The notes below the pieces were generated by a model. It searched no databases. It saw only the letters and a program-made list of their open reading frames with translations, and had not been told where the DNA came from. Shown piece after piece: positions 37,143-46,455 of a stretch of DNA of 61,482 bases (its first letter is position 1; each line of letters begins with the position of its first letter). Position numbers and translations under genes: made by a program. This stretch comes from an uncultured Bacteroides sp. (GTDB taxonomy: Bacteria; Bacteroidota; Bacteroidia; Bacteroidales; Bacteroidaceae). The stretch spans positions 1-61,482 of the forward strand of contig UQPQ01000013.1 of the NCBI GenBank assembly GCA_900542985.1, read 5' to 3'.

Positions 37143-38153
37143 ATGAGCGAACAAAAATATACAGCAGCCGATTATAAAGCCGGACAACCTCGCTGGTGTC
37201 CGGGATGTGGCGACCATGCCTTCCTGAATTCTTTTCATAAGGCATTGGCTGAGTTAGGGATTCCTCCTCATGAAATAGCGGTAATTTCGGGAATTGGCTG
37301 TTCTTCCCGTCTTCCTTACTATATGAATACGTATGGCATGCATACCATTCACGGGCGTGCGGCAGCCATTGCTACCGGTGCCAAGGTGGCCAATCCGAAT
37401 CTTACCATCTGGCAGATTTCGGGAGATGGCGACGGACTGGCTATCGGAGGTAATCATTTTATTCATGCCATCCGGCGTAATGTAGACCTGAATATGATTC
37501 TATTAAACAATCGTATTTATGGTTTGACTAAAGGACAGTATTCGCCGACTTCGGCACGTGGATTTGTCAGCAAGTCATCGCCTTACGGAACAGTAGAAGA
37601 TCCTTTCCGTCCGGCTGAATTGTGCTTTGGAGCACGCGGGCGTTTCTTTGCCCGTTGTGTGGCGGTGGATATGGCTCCCTCTGTGGAGGTACTGAAAGCG
37701 GCAGCCCGTCATAAAGGGGCTTCTGTGGTGGAAGTACTTCAGAACTGTGTGATATTTAACGACGGAACGCACAATGCGGTGGCAAAGAAGGAAGACCGTG
37801 AGCGGAACGCTATTTACCTGGAACATGGAAAACCGATGTTGTTTGGTCCGAATAAGGAATTTGGACTGATGCAGGAAGGTTTCGGACTGAAGGTTGTGAA
37901 GCTGGGAGAAAATGGAATCACGGAGAAAGACATTCTTGTACACGATGCACATTGCGAAGACCATACGTTGCAATTGAAACTTGCACTGATGGAAGGGCCG
38001 GATTTTCCGATAGCTTTGGGGGTAATTCGCGATGTGGAAGCTCCTACTTACGAAGAAGCAGTAGAAGCACAGATTGAAGAGGTGGCAGCCAAGAAGAAGT
38101 ATCATACCTTTGCCGAGCTGCTGGATACGAATGATACTTGGGAAATTAAATAA
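37143..38153 (+). CDS. korB: 2-oxoacid:ferredoxin oxidoreductase beta subunit
   Basis: A 336-residue thiamine-diphosphate-binding subunit. PRWCPGCGDHAFLNSF, SGIGCSSRLPYYM and the TPP motif GDGDGLAIGGNHF with NNRIYGLTKGQYSPTS are diagnostic. It has no separate ferredoxin domain; the Cys residues near the N-terminus bind the proximal cluster in this family. It is 74 bases downstream of korA, in an operon. A hairpin terminator follows. Confidence 0.95.
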   Translation: MSEQKYTAADYKAGQPRWCPGCGDHAFLNSFHKALAELGIPPHEIAVISGIGCSSRLPYYMNTYGMHTIHGRAAAIATGAKVANPNLTIWQISGDGDGLAIGGNHFIHAIRRNVDLNMILLNNRIYGLTKGQYSPTSARGFVSKSSPYGTVEDPFRPAELCFGARGRFFARCVAVDMAPSVEVLKAAARHKGASVVEVLQNCVIFNDGTHNAVAKKEDRERNAIYLEHGKPMLFGPNKEFGLMQEGFGLKVVKLGENGITEKDILVHDAHCEDHTLQLKLALMEGPDFPIALGVIRDVEAPTYEEAVEAQIEEVAAKKKYHTFAELLDTNDTWEIK

Positions 38154-38231
38154 TGGGTTGGACCGTTGTTTGCAGGTAGAATACTGATTACATTCATGCA
38201 GTAAGAAACAATTGTATAAGTTGGATATAGA

Positions 38232-38280
38232 AAAGAGTACCGGCTTCTCCAGAAGAGAAGGACGGTACTCTTTATTTTTG
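38232..38280 (+). terminator. Terminator of korAB
   Basis: Stem AAAGAGTACCG / CGGTACTCTTT with an inner CTTCTC / GAGAAG stem, then TATTTTTG. Confidence 0.85.
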
Positions 38281-38292
38281 AGAGAGCGTAGG

Positions 38293-39111
38293 TTAATTGT
38301 TTGCTTTTCGGTCTGCTATTTGCTGGTTGGCTGTATCCCGGCTTGTAGCGGTATAATGGAGATGTCCATCGTTATCTCTGAAAACAGGTCGGGAACTGGA
38401 TTGTCTGCTCATTTCTGCACTCATCATCTTTGAACCACTGCCAAAGAAGAAATAGAATGCAGCTCCTATTACGGCTCCTACCATTAATACTTGTAAAAAT
38501 AGCTGTAGCAAAGCTACAAAGAAGAGAATGATGCCAGCTCCTAATGACAAAACACAAAGTGCAGAGAAAGCTGTAAGCAAAAGTCCATCCCGCTTACCAA
38601 TTTTCTGGATGTTCTTAAGTAAGGAGAAGCCTATACCGGCCGATAAAATACCGATGAACAGTACCGCAGATACGATACTTAATGGACCGTCGGGCATGCC
38701 AAAGAGTTTGCATAAGATGACGATGACCAATGTTATAGGAAACGATAACAGAATTCCCCAGAAAGTGGTCTTTATAGAGAATTCTTTCTTAATAGCGGCT
38801 TCGATAAACAGTTTGCCTATCCAAATCATGGCTACCTGCATAGTCAGAAATAGGGCAAACGGAATGAGACGAAGCAGTTTGGCAAAGAAGCCGTACTCAC
38901 TGGATGTGCACCACCATAATGCGCTGTTTCCTATTCCCCAATAAATACTTAATTCGAGGACGGTGGCAAGGAGCATACATCCTAAAACCGGACGAAGATA
39001 AACTTTGGGCCTTTGGGTACGCAATCCCCATAACATTATAATCAGGGAAGCTGCTACCAGGGCAAATATCAGCCAGTAAGGCAATATATTGGAAGTAAGA
39101 AATTCTTTCAT
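38293..39111 (-). CDS. Integral membrane protein of unknown function, 272 aa
   Basis: Seven or so hydrophobic segments lie in residues 10-225 (WLIFALVAASLIIMLWG, LLATVLELSIYW, FALFLTMQVAMIWIG, LLSFPITLVIVIL, IVSAVLFIGILSAG and others). A hydrophilic cytosolic tail (about 225-272) follows, rich in Ser, Arg and Asn. I see no catalytic motif. It starts 1 base after the lipoprotein gene stop, so the pair is one operon. No family recognised. Confidence 0.75.
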   Translation of the reverse strand: MKEFLTSNILPYWLIFALVAASLIIMLWGLRTQRPKVYLRPVLGCMLLATVLELSIYWGIGNSALWWCTSSEYGFFAKLLRLIPFALFLTMQVAMIWIGKLFIEAAIKKEFSIKTTFWGILLSFPITLVIVILCKLFGMPDGPLSIVSAVLFIGILSAGIGFSLLKNIQKIGKRDGLLLTAFSALCVLSLGAGIILFFVALLQLFLQVLMVGAVIGAAFYFFFGSGSKMMSAEMSRQSSSRPVFRDNDGHLHYTATSRDTANQQIADRKANN

Positions 39112-39112
39112 C

Positions 39113-39811
39113 TTATTTTTCTTTTTCAGAAGAAGATTTTAATGCGTCTTCTGCGGCTTTCGCCTGTTTGTAGATTTCACTGTCTTTTAAGGTAATAATG
39201 AGTTTAGATAGTTTACCCATTGATGCTGCGTTGTATGCCTTGATTCGAATATAGGTTTCGGCCGGGACTTTCGAACCGGCAGGCATTGCTTCACTGCTCA
39301 TATCCTTTAATATACCGTCTGAGGCAAAAGGTTTCCCGTCATTGTCGTAAAATACGGCATATAACTTGTCGAGTTCGAATGCATCAGTGGGTTGGTAAGA
39401 ATGGAAACCGATAGCTTTGGCAGTCAATTCCAGTTCACCGGTTAGTTTTATCCATTTTCTGGTAGCTTCTGCTGCTTCAATTTTCATTGGCTTGCTTACT
39501 TTTAAAGGCAATGCCGGATCTATTTCGGTAGTAATTTCTTTGCCTTTAATTGTGGGAAGGGCGGCTTCGATGTCTGTTTTGAGCTTTTCTTCGGCTTCTT
39601 TCATTTCGTTCATGAGTTTTTCTACGACTTTGAGGTCTTTAGTGTTTTTCAGCTCCTCTTTTTTCTTGTTTGAAAGGTTTTCGAACTCGCCGATTAAACC
39701 GGGTATTTCGCCCAAGGGACCGGAAGAAGATGCTTTACTCCCACCGCCGCAGGAGATGAACATCGTTGCTACTGCAAATCCTAAAACTGGGATAAAAAAA
39801 GACTTTTTCAT
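39113..39811 (-). CDS. Lipoprotein with coiled-coil region, 232 aa
   Basis: The N-terminus MKKSFFIPVLGFAVATMFISC is a lipoprotein signal (Cys21) followed by a Gly/Ser linker. Residues about 40-80 are Lys/Glu-rich and predicted coiled coil (LSNKKKEELKNTKDLKVVEK). About 100-225 look beta-rich (WIKLTGELELTAKAIGFHSY). It is encoded just before the membrane protein, with which it may work. Function unknown. Confidence 0.75.
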   Translation of the reverse strand: MKKSFFIPVLGFAVATMFISCGGGSKASSSGPLGEIPGLIGEFENLSNKKKEELKNTKDLKVVEKLMNEMKEAEEKLKTDIEAALPTIKGKEITTEIDPALPLKVSKPMKIEAAEATRKWIKLTGELELTAKAIGFHSYQPTDAFELDKLYAVFYDNDGKPFASDGILKDMSSEAMPAGSKVPAETYIRIKAYNAASMGKLSKLIITLKDSEIYKQAKAAEDALKSSSEKEK

Positions 39812-39870
39812 AAGCGATTAGTATTTTAAGTGAATAATAAAGTATATGCCAAAGGAAGTGTTTTTACTTT

Positions 39871-40272
39871 TTATAATAATAAGGCAACTGCACCGCCATA
39901 GCTTTTTAATTTTTTCCGAATACGATATCGCACCGTGTAAATTGAACTTCTTTCCACATGAAAAAGTTTGACGATGTCGGTATATTCCATTTCAATTGCG
40001 AAACATAGCAAGTATCTTATATCGGTATTGGTCAGTACATCATAGCATTGCTGTATTACCTTGATCAGCTCATTTTTGCGTTGATAAGATGCAAGCCGCT
40101 CAAGATATTCTGCTTTTCGCTCATCGCTGATTTTTGTTTCTGTATGTGCGATGGCTAAGCTTAGTTTTTTCGCTATTATTGAAACTGACAGCTCGGTAAG
40201 TTCCAGATTAGAATGATAGATATCCGACATAAAGAGACTGATTTTGTTTTCTGCAAACAAAATTAGCCCCAT
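39871..40272 (-). CDS. Stand-alone HTH output domain related to the TPR regulator, 133 aa
   Basis: The last 70 residues (NTDIRYLLCFAIEMEYTDIV then SSIYTVRYRIRKKLKS) match the C-terminal DNA-binding region of the adjacent 595-residue regulator, whose equivalent is DVKYILCFYLEFEARDIATI and SVYTVRYRLRKKF. The TPR and membrane parts are absent. It has its own -7 box. It looks like a duplicated and shortened paralogue, possibly a competitor for the same DNA sites (inference). The alternative start at 40230 cannot be excluded. Confidence 0.7.
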   Translation of the reverse strand: MGLILFAENKISLFMSDIYHSNLELTELSVSIIAKKLSLAIAHTETKISDERKAEYLERLASYQRKNELIKVIQQCYDVLTNTDIRYLLCFAIEMEYTDIVKLFHVERSSIYTVRYRIRKKLKSYGGAVALLL

Positions 40273-40292
40273 TCCCCAGTCAAAAAAATAGA

Positions 40293-40300
40293 CAAATATA
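40293..40300 (-). promoter_or_regulatory. -7 box of the stand-alone HTH gene
   Basis: Minus-strand TATATTTG, 20 bases before the 40272 start. Confidence 0.55.
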
Positions 40301-40328
40301 GATAAAACACGTTTTGAGCCTATGAATA

Positions 40329-42116
40329 TCAGCGCATGAGGAACTGAAAAGCTGGATTGTCTCTGAATTTTTTACGTAGACGGTAACGCACTGTATATAC
40401 ACTTGCCGGTTCTACATTGAAGATTGTGGCAATGTCTCGTGCTTCAAATTCCAGATAGAAACAGAGGATGTATTTGACATCCATGGGTGTCATGGCAGGT
40501 AGAGAAGTGGCAAACTGCTGCTCCAGATTGTTGGGGTTGGTTGCAGAAAGGCGCTTTAAGTATTCATTACGAATGGATTCTTCTATCTGTGCTTCAGTTA
40601 CAATGTTTTTCATTTTGTCAAGACCTTTTTCAAAAAGATGCGAAATCTGCTGGGCATTGACTACTTCTTTCAGACTGGTGTATTGTGATTTGATTGTATC
40701 CAGTTCCTGAAGATGCATTTCAGCTTCGAGGGCAGCCTGATAGAGCCGGTCTTCCAAACGCCGGCGGTGTAATAGATAAATCCAGATAACAAACAAGATA
40801 ATGACGAGTGTAGCAATGAGTCCTGCAGTTAATAGCCGTGAAATGATGGTTTGTTGATGTGCCTTCTCTTGCATATTGCGTAACTCCAGATCTTTTTTCT
40901 CCACATTGAACTTGGCTGATATCTCTTTTAATTGCTGAGTCAGTTGGTGATTGTATACTTTTTGATGGTAGTCGATTATTTTTTGTTGATAGAGAGATAC
41001 TTCTTTATAATTTCCTAAAATAGAATAGATATCTACTATATTGGTGTAAGCATCCAGTCGTTCTTGTCGGATACCGTTGTTTATGGTATCGGCATCCATC
41101 ATGCAGAGTGCAGCCTTGAACTCCTGAAGAGCTTTGGAATAACGGCTCTGGCTTTTGTAGAGTGTGGCGTATGCACAGTGGATATTCAAAGCAACTTCAT
41201 GTCTTTCCATTTTCATACGCAATGGTACAGCTCTTGCCTTTTCCAGATAATAAGAAGCACTGTCTTCATTGACAAATGGTTTGTCTGTAAAAAACAAAGC
41301 ATGGTTATAATAGCTCCATGCTGCATTTACAGGGCCTCGCCTGAATTCTTCCCAATTGCGTTCAATAAGGTCAATAGATTTCCTGGAATATAACATGGCA
41401 GAATCTCGGAAGGCTGGATTTCCTTTTTCGATTGAATAACGGGCTGTTGCTACAGAATACCATGAGTAAAGTGCCCTCGGCTGTATCTTATTACCGGCTT
41501 GGATGGAAAACTTTTGCATCTCTGCAAGAATCTGATCCAATTGTTTGGTATCCAATGTTTGGCTATAGTAGATTGCCATGGCATAGAGACAATCCATCAC
41601 TTTATTGTAATCTTGAACTTTTTCTGCGGCCCGTATAGATTGGTAGAAGACTTTATGGGCTGTCGTTATGTCTCCCATCGTAAGCTGCATGTAACCATAG
41701 TTGTAACAGATTGCTCCTTTTTGGAGTAGATTTTGGTAACCGCTATCTTCCACTTGGTTAATATATTGATAGGAGGTTTCCATGTGTTTGCGGTATTCGT
41801 CGAGACGGTTCAGAGCTGATACAGTCAGTGCCCGGCTTCGGTAAATGACGGCAAATGTAAGGTTTGAAACTTTTGCTTTATGCGTGTCGGCAAACGGGAA
41901 AACCCATTTGGCAAATAGCTGTTCGGTTTCTTCATTGCTGAGGGAGTCGTCTCTGGTGATAAATCTGACGGAGCACCAAAGTGCACTGTCTGGATTGTCA
42001 ATTGACAAAAGGGTTTTTACTTTTTGTTCTACATATTTGAGGTGTACAGGTGAAGCTCCGTACAGAAGTAGGGGAACTAATAATATAGATAGAAGGAAAG
42101 GTAAACGTTTCATCAT
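40329..42116 (-). CDS. TPR-containing membrane-bound HTH regulator, 595 aa
   Basis: Layout: N-terminal signal or membrane helix (MKRLPFLLSILLVPLLLYG); about 350 residues of tetratricopeptide repeats; one transmembrane helix (IISRLLTAGLIATLVIILFV, near 425-447); a coiled coil; and a C-terminal HTH (SVYTVRYRLRKKF). This design is common in Bacteroidetes: periplasmic sensing by TPRs with a cytosolic DNA-binding output. Targets and signal unknown. A strong hairpin lies directly in front of its start codon, and a shortened paralogue follows downstream. Confidence 0.82.
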   Translation of the reverse strand: MMKRLPFLLSILLVPLLLYGASPVHLKYVEQKVKTLLSIDNPDSALWCSVRFITRDDSLSNEETEQLFAKWVFPFADTHKAKVSNLTFAVIYRSRALTVSALNRLDEYRKHMETSYQYINQVEDSGYQNLLQKGAICYNYGYMQLTMGDITTAHKVFYQSIRAAEKVQDYNKVMDCLYAMAIYYSQTLDTKQLDQILAEMQKFSIQAGNKIQPRALYSWYSVATARYSIEKGNPAFRDSAMLYSRKSIDLIERNWEEFRRGPVNAAWSYYNHALFFTDKPFVNEDSASYYLEKARAVPLRMKMERHEVALNIHCAYATLYKSQSRYSKALQEFKAALCMMDADTINNGIRQERLDAYTNIVDIYSILGNYKEVSLYQQKIIDYHQKVYNHQLTQQLKEISAKFNVEKKDLELRNMQEKAHQQTIISRLLTAGLIATLVIILFVIWIYLLHRRRLEDRLYQAALEAEMHLQELDTIKSQYTSLKEVVNAQQISHLFEKGLDKMKNIVTEAQIEESIRNEYLKRLSATNPNNLEQQFATSLPAMTPMDVKYILCFYLEFEARDIATIFNVEPASVYTVRYRLRKKFRDNPAFQFLMR

Positions 42117-42117
42117 A

Positions 42118-42158
42118 AATCTGCATTTTCCCTAAAAATAGGGACTTTCATGCAGATT
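42118..42158 (-). promoter_or_regulatory. 5' UTR hairpin abutting the TPR regulator start
   Basis: Read on the minus strand, AATCTGCAT pairs with ATGCAGATT, and an inner CCCTA / TAGGG stem closes the loop. The stem ends 2 bases before the ATG, so it could block ribosome access until opened. Confidence 0.55.
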
Positions 42159-42277
42159 ATCAATTTTTTAACAGATTTGTCTATATAATAATTGTTGAGT
42201 CGAGAATATTGTTGTTTTTCGACCGTTGTTTATTGTTGTAATAGCAATTGTTTATAGGGTACAGGTTTGAAATAAGA

Positions 42278-42320
42278 AAGCGTATCAGTCTTTTGAGGAA
42301 AGAAAGGCTGATACGCTTCT
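42278..42320. terminator. Terminator after upp
   Basis: Stem AAGCGTATCAG / CTGATACGCTT with an inner CTTT / AAAG stem. Located just downstream of the upp stop codon; T runs are better on the plus side. Confidence 0.7.
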
Positions 42321-42323
42321 TTT

Positions 42324-42977
42324 TTATTCTTTTTCTCCGTAGCAAAGATCTCCGGCATCACCCAGTCCCGGTACAATGTACGAGTGAGTATTCAATTCCG
42401 GATCGACTGCTGCACACCAGATGGTCGTTTTGTCGGCTGGGAAAGTCTTCTTTACATGTTCTACTGCCTGACGGCTTGCGATAATTGAAGCCACGTGGAT
42501 GTGTGCCGGCTCTCCCTTGGTAAGCAGTGCCTTATAAGCCAGTTCCATTGAACCGCCTGTAGCCAGCATCGGGTCGGTAATAATCAGTGTTTTTCTATCA
42601 AGACGAGGAGAGGCGATGTATTCGATATGAATGTCGAAATGGTCTTCGTCGATATATTTGCGGAATGCCGAAACAAAGGCATTCTCTGCCTGATCGAAAT
42701 AGTTGATGAATCCCTGATGTAGTGGTAAGCCGGCACGCAGGATAGTAGCCACTACAGGCTGGATAGCAGGTACGTTTTCGGTAGCCAGGGCAAGCGGAGT
42801 CTGTACTTCCAATGGATGATAAGGCAGGTCACGGCTGATTTCGTATGCCATGATTTCTCCTATTCGCTCAATGTTGCGGCGGAAGCGCAGGCTGTCTTTT
42901 TGTATATGTATGTCTCGGATCTCTGCCAGATAGCGGTTTAGAATAGTGTTGCTTTGGTTTAGTTCTACAATTTTCAT
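42324..42977 (-). CDS. upp: Uracil phosphoribosyltransferase
   Basis: A 217-residue type I phosphoribosyltransferase that makes UMP from uracil and PRPP. TVLRAGLPLHQGF-like sequence (ATILRAGLPLHQGF here), the PRPP loop TDPMLATGGSMELAYKAL and a C-terminal uracil-binding segment (PGLGDAGDLCYG) are diagnostic. Salvage enzyme in the cytosol. Monocistronic, with its own promoter and terminator. Confidence 0.94.
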   Translation of the reverse strand: MKIVELNQSNTILNRYLAEIRDIHIQKDSLRFRRNIERIGEIMAYEISRDLPYHPLEVQTPLALATENVPAIQPVVATILRAGLPLHQGFINYFDQAENAFVSAFRKYIDEDHFDIHIEYIASPRLDRKTLIITDPMLATGGSMELAYKALLTKGEPAHIHVASIIASRQAVEHVKKTFPADKTTIWCAAVDPELNTHSYIVPGLGDAGDLCYGEKE

Positions 42978-43019
42978 GTCTTGTTTCTTTTATAAGTTGA
43001 TTGCTACATATTTATGCCG

Positions 43020-43027
43020 CAAATATA
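43020..43027 (-). promoter_or_regulatory. -7 box of upp
   Basis: Minus-strand TATATTTG, 42 bases before the start codon. Confidence 0.55.
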
Positions 43028-43062
43028 CAGAGTTTTTTTGTTTCTTTTTTATGGGAATTTCT

Positions 43063-43070
43063 TATATTTG
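43063..43070 (+). promoter_or_regulatory. -7 box of the second TPR regulator
   Basis: TATATTTG, 30 bases before ATG 43101; TTTG at 43037-43040 is a possible -33 element (22-bp spacer). Confidence 0.55.
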
Positions 43071-43100
43071 AAGAATACAGGGGATTTATCCGGATAAGAT

Positions 43101-44759
43101 ATGAGAGTAAGTAGAATTGCGATATATGCATTGTTGCTGCTGGTACTGGTAGCAGGAATCGGTGGTTGGCAATATAGACAAAAATATATCTATCGTCAGC
43201 TGGAGAAGATAGAGGAACTGTTGCAGCATCAGGCTGATAGTGCCTGGCAGATTTTGACGAAAATGGAGCACCCGGACAGGCTGTATGGGAGAAATCGTGC
43301 ACTCTATTCTTTGCTCTATACGCAGGCTTGTTATAAAAACTATATACCGGTGGAGGGAGATTCACTGATTCGCTTTGCCGTGGAATATTATAGCGATACT
43401 GCTGACTCGCTACGCAAATCGAAAAGCTGTTTTTATATGGCACAGGTCTGTCGTGACCGTTATGACCGCCATCGTGCATTGGACTATTTTCAGAAAGCCG
43501 GCAGTGCTGCCAAAGGATGCAGTGAGTATAAGTTTCTGAGTTTGTTGTATTACCACTGGGGATGTTTGTTACAGGATGAGAAGCCGTATAGGGAAAGCCT
43601 CGATAAATTGTTAAAGGCAGAGTATTATGATCAACTTCGTGGTGATACGACTGCTTGGGTGTATTCTTTATCAGGAATAGGATGGAGTTATATGTTGGAG
43701 AAACAGTATGATTCGGCTTATTATTGTTTGTCTAAAGCTGTACAGTTTGAAAAGAAATTGAAAGGTGATAAGGAGTTGATGTCTTGGTTATATTATCGTT
43801 TGGCGATATTGTCTTATCTGCAACAAGAATATATAAGTGCATTAGTACATTTGAATAAATCATACGATGTGGAAGATAGTGAGCGGAATAAAGTCAATAT
43901 GATGAAAGGTAAAATCTTTTTTCATTTAAAAAGAACTGACTCTACCCGTTATTATATGGAAAAAGGCAAAGATGAATCGGATATCGGTACGATGCTAGAG
44001 TATTACAGAATGGCATCTGCATTGGAAAAACAAGCCGGTAACTTTGAAAAAGCATTGGAGTATCATGAACTGTATGTTAATTATGTAGATTCTGTGGCTT
44101 TACATAAGGAAAATGAGAGGTTAATGGAGTGGCAGAAGAAATATGATTATTCTTTAGTACAGAATGAGAATATGTATTTAAAGACTGTGCGTCAGCGAAA
44201 AGATATAGTATTATTGCTCTGTGTGATTTTGTTGATTCTGCTGATTCCTCTCTTTTATGTGGTGTATCGTAAAATAAAAAATAATAAGGAGATTGTTATC
44301 CGGGAACAGAATCGGTTGTGGCAGCAACGCATACAAAAGAAAGATTCGGAATTAAGGCAGGCAAAGCAGGAAATATCCTCGAAAGAGCAGCAATGGAAGG
44401 AGCAGGCTTTATATAATGATGAGTTGATAAAGCATATTATAGAATTGGAACAATGGAATGTGCTGCAAAAAGATAAACAGCTTTCCAAACTTATATTGTC
44501 ATTGGAGGAACTCGAGCATCTGGTGAGGGTGATCAATGATTGTTATCATCATTATACTATCCGTTTGCAGAATGAGTTTCCTGCCTTGAAAGAGTCTGAT
44601 ATCTATATTTGTTGTCTGTTGAAAATAGGAATAAAGAATAAGGATATTTGTTATCTCTTGGGCATAACAGAAGAAACGTTGAAGAAAAGGAAATATCGTA
44701 TCAAACACGATAAACTGAAGTTGGATATAGCGTTGGAGGATTTCTTGAAGAGTTACTGA
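43101..44759 (+). CDS. TPR-containing membrane-bound HTH regulator, 552 aa
   Basis: N-terminal membrane helix (AIYALLLLVLVAGIGGW), tetratricopeptide repeats through about residue 350, a second membrane helix (IVLLLCVILLILLIPLFYVV, near 371-390), a long coiled coil and a C-terminal HTH (YICCLLKIGIKNKDICYLLG then LKKRKYRIKHDKL). Same architecture as the 40329-42116 regulator but a distinct sequence. The DUF3244 gene downstream may be its target or partner; this is inference from position. Confidence 0.82.
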   Translation: MRVSRIAIYALLLLVLVAGIGGWQYRQKYIYRQLEKIEELLQHQADSAWQILTKMEHPDRLYGRNRALYSLLYTQACYKNYIPVEGDSLIRFAVEYYSDTADSLRKSKSCFYMAQVCRDRYDRHRALDYFQKAGSAAKGCSEYKFLSLLYYHWGCLLQDEKPYRESLDKLLKAEYYDQLRGDTTAWVYSLSGIGWSYMLEKQYDSAYYCLSKAVQFEKKLKGDKELMSWLYYRLAILSYLQQEYISALVHLNKSYDVEDSERNKVNMMKGKIFFHLKRTDSTRYYMEKGKDESDIGTMLEYYRMASALEKQAGNFEKALEYHELYVNYVDSVALHKENERLMEWQKKYDYSLVQNENMYLKTVRQRKDIVLLLCVILLILLIPLFYVVYRKIKNNKEIVIREQNRLWQQRIQKKDSELRQAKQEISSKEQQWKEQALYNDELIKHIIELEQWNVLQKDKQLSKLILSLEELEHLVRVINDCYHHYTIRLQNEFPALKESDIYICCLLKIGIKNKDICYLLGITEETLKKRKYRIKHDKLKLDIALEDFLKSY

Positions 44760-44813
44760 GGAAGACAGTTATAAGGATGCCAGGAGATAATCTTGATTGC
44801 TACTGTTTTGGGA

Positions 44814-44848
44814 AAGTTCGTGGGACCTTTTGTCCACGAACTTTTTTA
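44814..44848 (+). terminator. Terminator after the second TPR regulator
   Basis: Stem AAGTTCGTGG / CCACGAACTT with a 10-base loop and a T run. Confidence 0.88.
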
Positions 44849-44944
44849 ATTTATTTCTATAACTGTTTGTGCATTAGAATGAATCAGAACTTGATGATGT
44901 GTATTTGTCCTCCTTTTGTCCTCTCCAAAAAGAATGGAATTATG

Positions 44945-44952
44945 TAAGTTTG
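44945..44952 (+). promoter_or_regulatory. -7 box of the DUF3244 gene
   Basis: TAAGTTTG, 25 bases before the start codon. Confidence 0.5.
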
Positions 44953-44977
44953 CATTGAACTAAAAAAAAGTAAGACT

Positions 44978-45319
44978 ATGAAAAAATGCATCTTGTTAAG
45001 TGGATTTGTTTTGTGTTTTCTATCCTTAATGGCAGAAGACATCACATTATTTAATGTAAAGAAACCGGGTAATAAGAATCAGCAGGAAATACCGGTACAC
45101 GCCGATATGAATAACTCCTTGTTAGGTGTTCATTTCCTGAATGGAGTAGATGTAACCATTACGGTAGTCGGTCCGGAAGGAGTGGCATATCAGAAAGAAA
45201 TAACGACCCCTTTCCCTGAATCTGTATATGTAGATCTGAGCTCTTATCAGAAAGGGGAATATACTATCTATATTAAGGATAAAGAAGGAAATCTCTTATG
45301 GGGTAGCTTTATGAAATAA
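44978..45319 (+). CDS. DUF3244 family exported protein, 113 aa
   Basis: A signal peptide (MKKCILLSGFVLCFLSLMAE) is followed by a small beta-sandwich of about 90 residues (VHFLNGVDVTITVVGPEGVA, SSYQKGEYTIYIKDKEGNLL). This is the Bacteroides DUF3244 pattern; members resemble Ig-like or secretion-tail domains and often sit beside TPR regulators. Probably periplasmic or surface-associated. Function unknown. Confidence 0.82.
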   Translation: MKKCILLSGFVLCFLSLMAEDITLFNVKKPGNKNQQEIPVHADMNNSLLGVHFLNGVDVTITVVGPEGVAYQKEITTPFPESVYVDLSSYQKGEYTIYIKDKEGNLLWGSFMK

Positions 45320-45508
45320 AGAAAGTATTGAATCTGCATAGGTCAATACGATTGTGAAATATAACTAGATTTTATATCGAATAAATGATTAAAGCGTTCT
45401 TATGGCTTGGTTTATACAACTTTATAGTCTGTCAAAAAAATCAAGCCGACACCTTTAAAGAAGAATTCTGTTCCAATAGGTGGTATAGACCCTTTGCCGA
45501 CCGAAACA

Positions 45509-45874
45509 ATGGAAACTGTTATAAACCTCACGGAACTTGCAACAGCAGAACAAGTCGTTTTGCAAGATCAGACATTTGACCAATCTTGTATAAAAGCAGT
45601 TGGGCAAATCGAAACATCTTTTGAAGAGGAACAAGATATCAAAGCCTTAATCAATTCCATTGAAAATATCAGTGAAAGGGAAAAAGAATTATACAGTTTA
45701 TATTATGAAGTAATGACCCAGTACTCTCAAGACATGACAGATATCGTATATCTCACAAATGAGTATCTCAAACGGATTGAATCTTCCGATGAATTTACCC
45801 AAAAAGAACGCATCTATTTTGCCTTAACCATAGTCGTAAACAGTGCACACTATTGGCAAGAATTCGATTTATAA
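45509..45874 (+). CDS. Small acidic helical protein of unknown function, 121 aa
   Basis: Mostly helical and acidic (FEEEQDIKALINSIENISER, REKELYSLYYEVMTQYSQDM), with no signal peptide. I chose ATG 45509. In-frame protein-like sequence (KKIKPTPLKKNSVPIGGIDP) extends upstream to a stop with no ATG, and a TTG at 45494 is possible, so the true start is uncertain. It lies in a run of small unknown genes between DUF3244 and pckA. Family not recognised. Confidence 0.6.
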   Translation: METVINLTELATAEQVVLQDQTFDQSCIKAVGQIETSFEEEQDIKALINSIENISEREKELYSLYYEVMTQYSQDMTDIVYLTNEYLKRIESSDEFTQKERIYFALTIVVNSAHYWQEFDL

Positions 45875-46012
45875 ATATTATGTAAAACAGGTAATTTCTC
45901 TTTTTAAATTATTAACTTTATAGCGAATAAGAATTCGGGGTGATTATAAGTTAATCGTCCTGATTCTTAATAAACGTTCTCGATTAAAAAGAATCATTTA
46001 AATTCTATAAGT

Positions 46013-46378
46013 ATGTTAAACACTAAAATGTACTACAAGGCAAAAAAGGTCATAGAATGTTTATTGGCATTGACCTATGCATATGGAATCGTAGAAAGTA
46101 TCGGGAAACAAGACTGGTATCTCACTGTCCTGATGGGAATTTCTCTATTGGGAACCATTGCCGGCTTAGTAAATCTTTATCATGGAAGACCTGAATGTCC
46201 ATCGCCATTAAGCAAGTTTACTTCCATTTATTACATTTGTGCATTGGTGCTATGGGGCACCTTCTTTTTCCTTACCACTGGATATTACTCTATCGGAATA
46301 ATCCTTGTATGGGTTATACTCGAGATTATTACCGAAATTGTATACCGTAAATTCGACATTGAAACAAATGACAAATAG
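46013..46378 (+). CDS. Small membrane protein, 121 aa
   Basis: Four hydrophobic segments: VIECLLALTYAYGIVESI, WYLTVLMGISLLGTIAGLV, SIYYICALVLWGTFFFLT and GIILVWVILEIITEIVY. There are short charged ends. No motif recognised. About 140 bases after the acidic helical protein; the two may be co-expressed. Confidence 0.65.
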   Translation: MLNTKMYYKAKKVIECLLALTYAYGIVESIGKQDWYLTVLMGISLLGTIAGLVNLYHGRPECPSPLSKFTSIYYICALVLWGTFFFLTTGYYSIGIILVWVILEIITEIVYRKFDIETNDK

Positions 46379-46455
46379 TGCAGCGGGCATCAACTATATA
46401 CTTTCAGTAGTTGCCAATAATCTTCTAATTTAGATGGAATCAGCACACTATTTAT

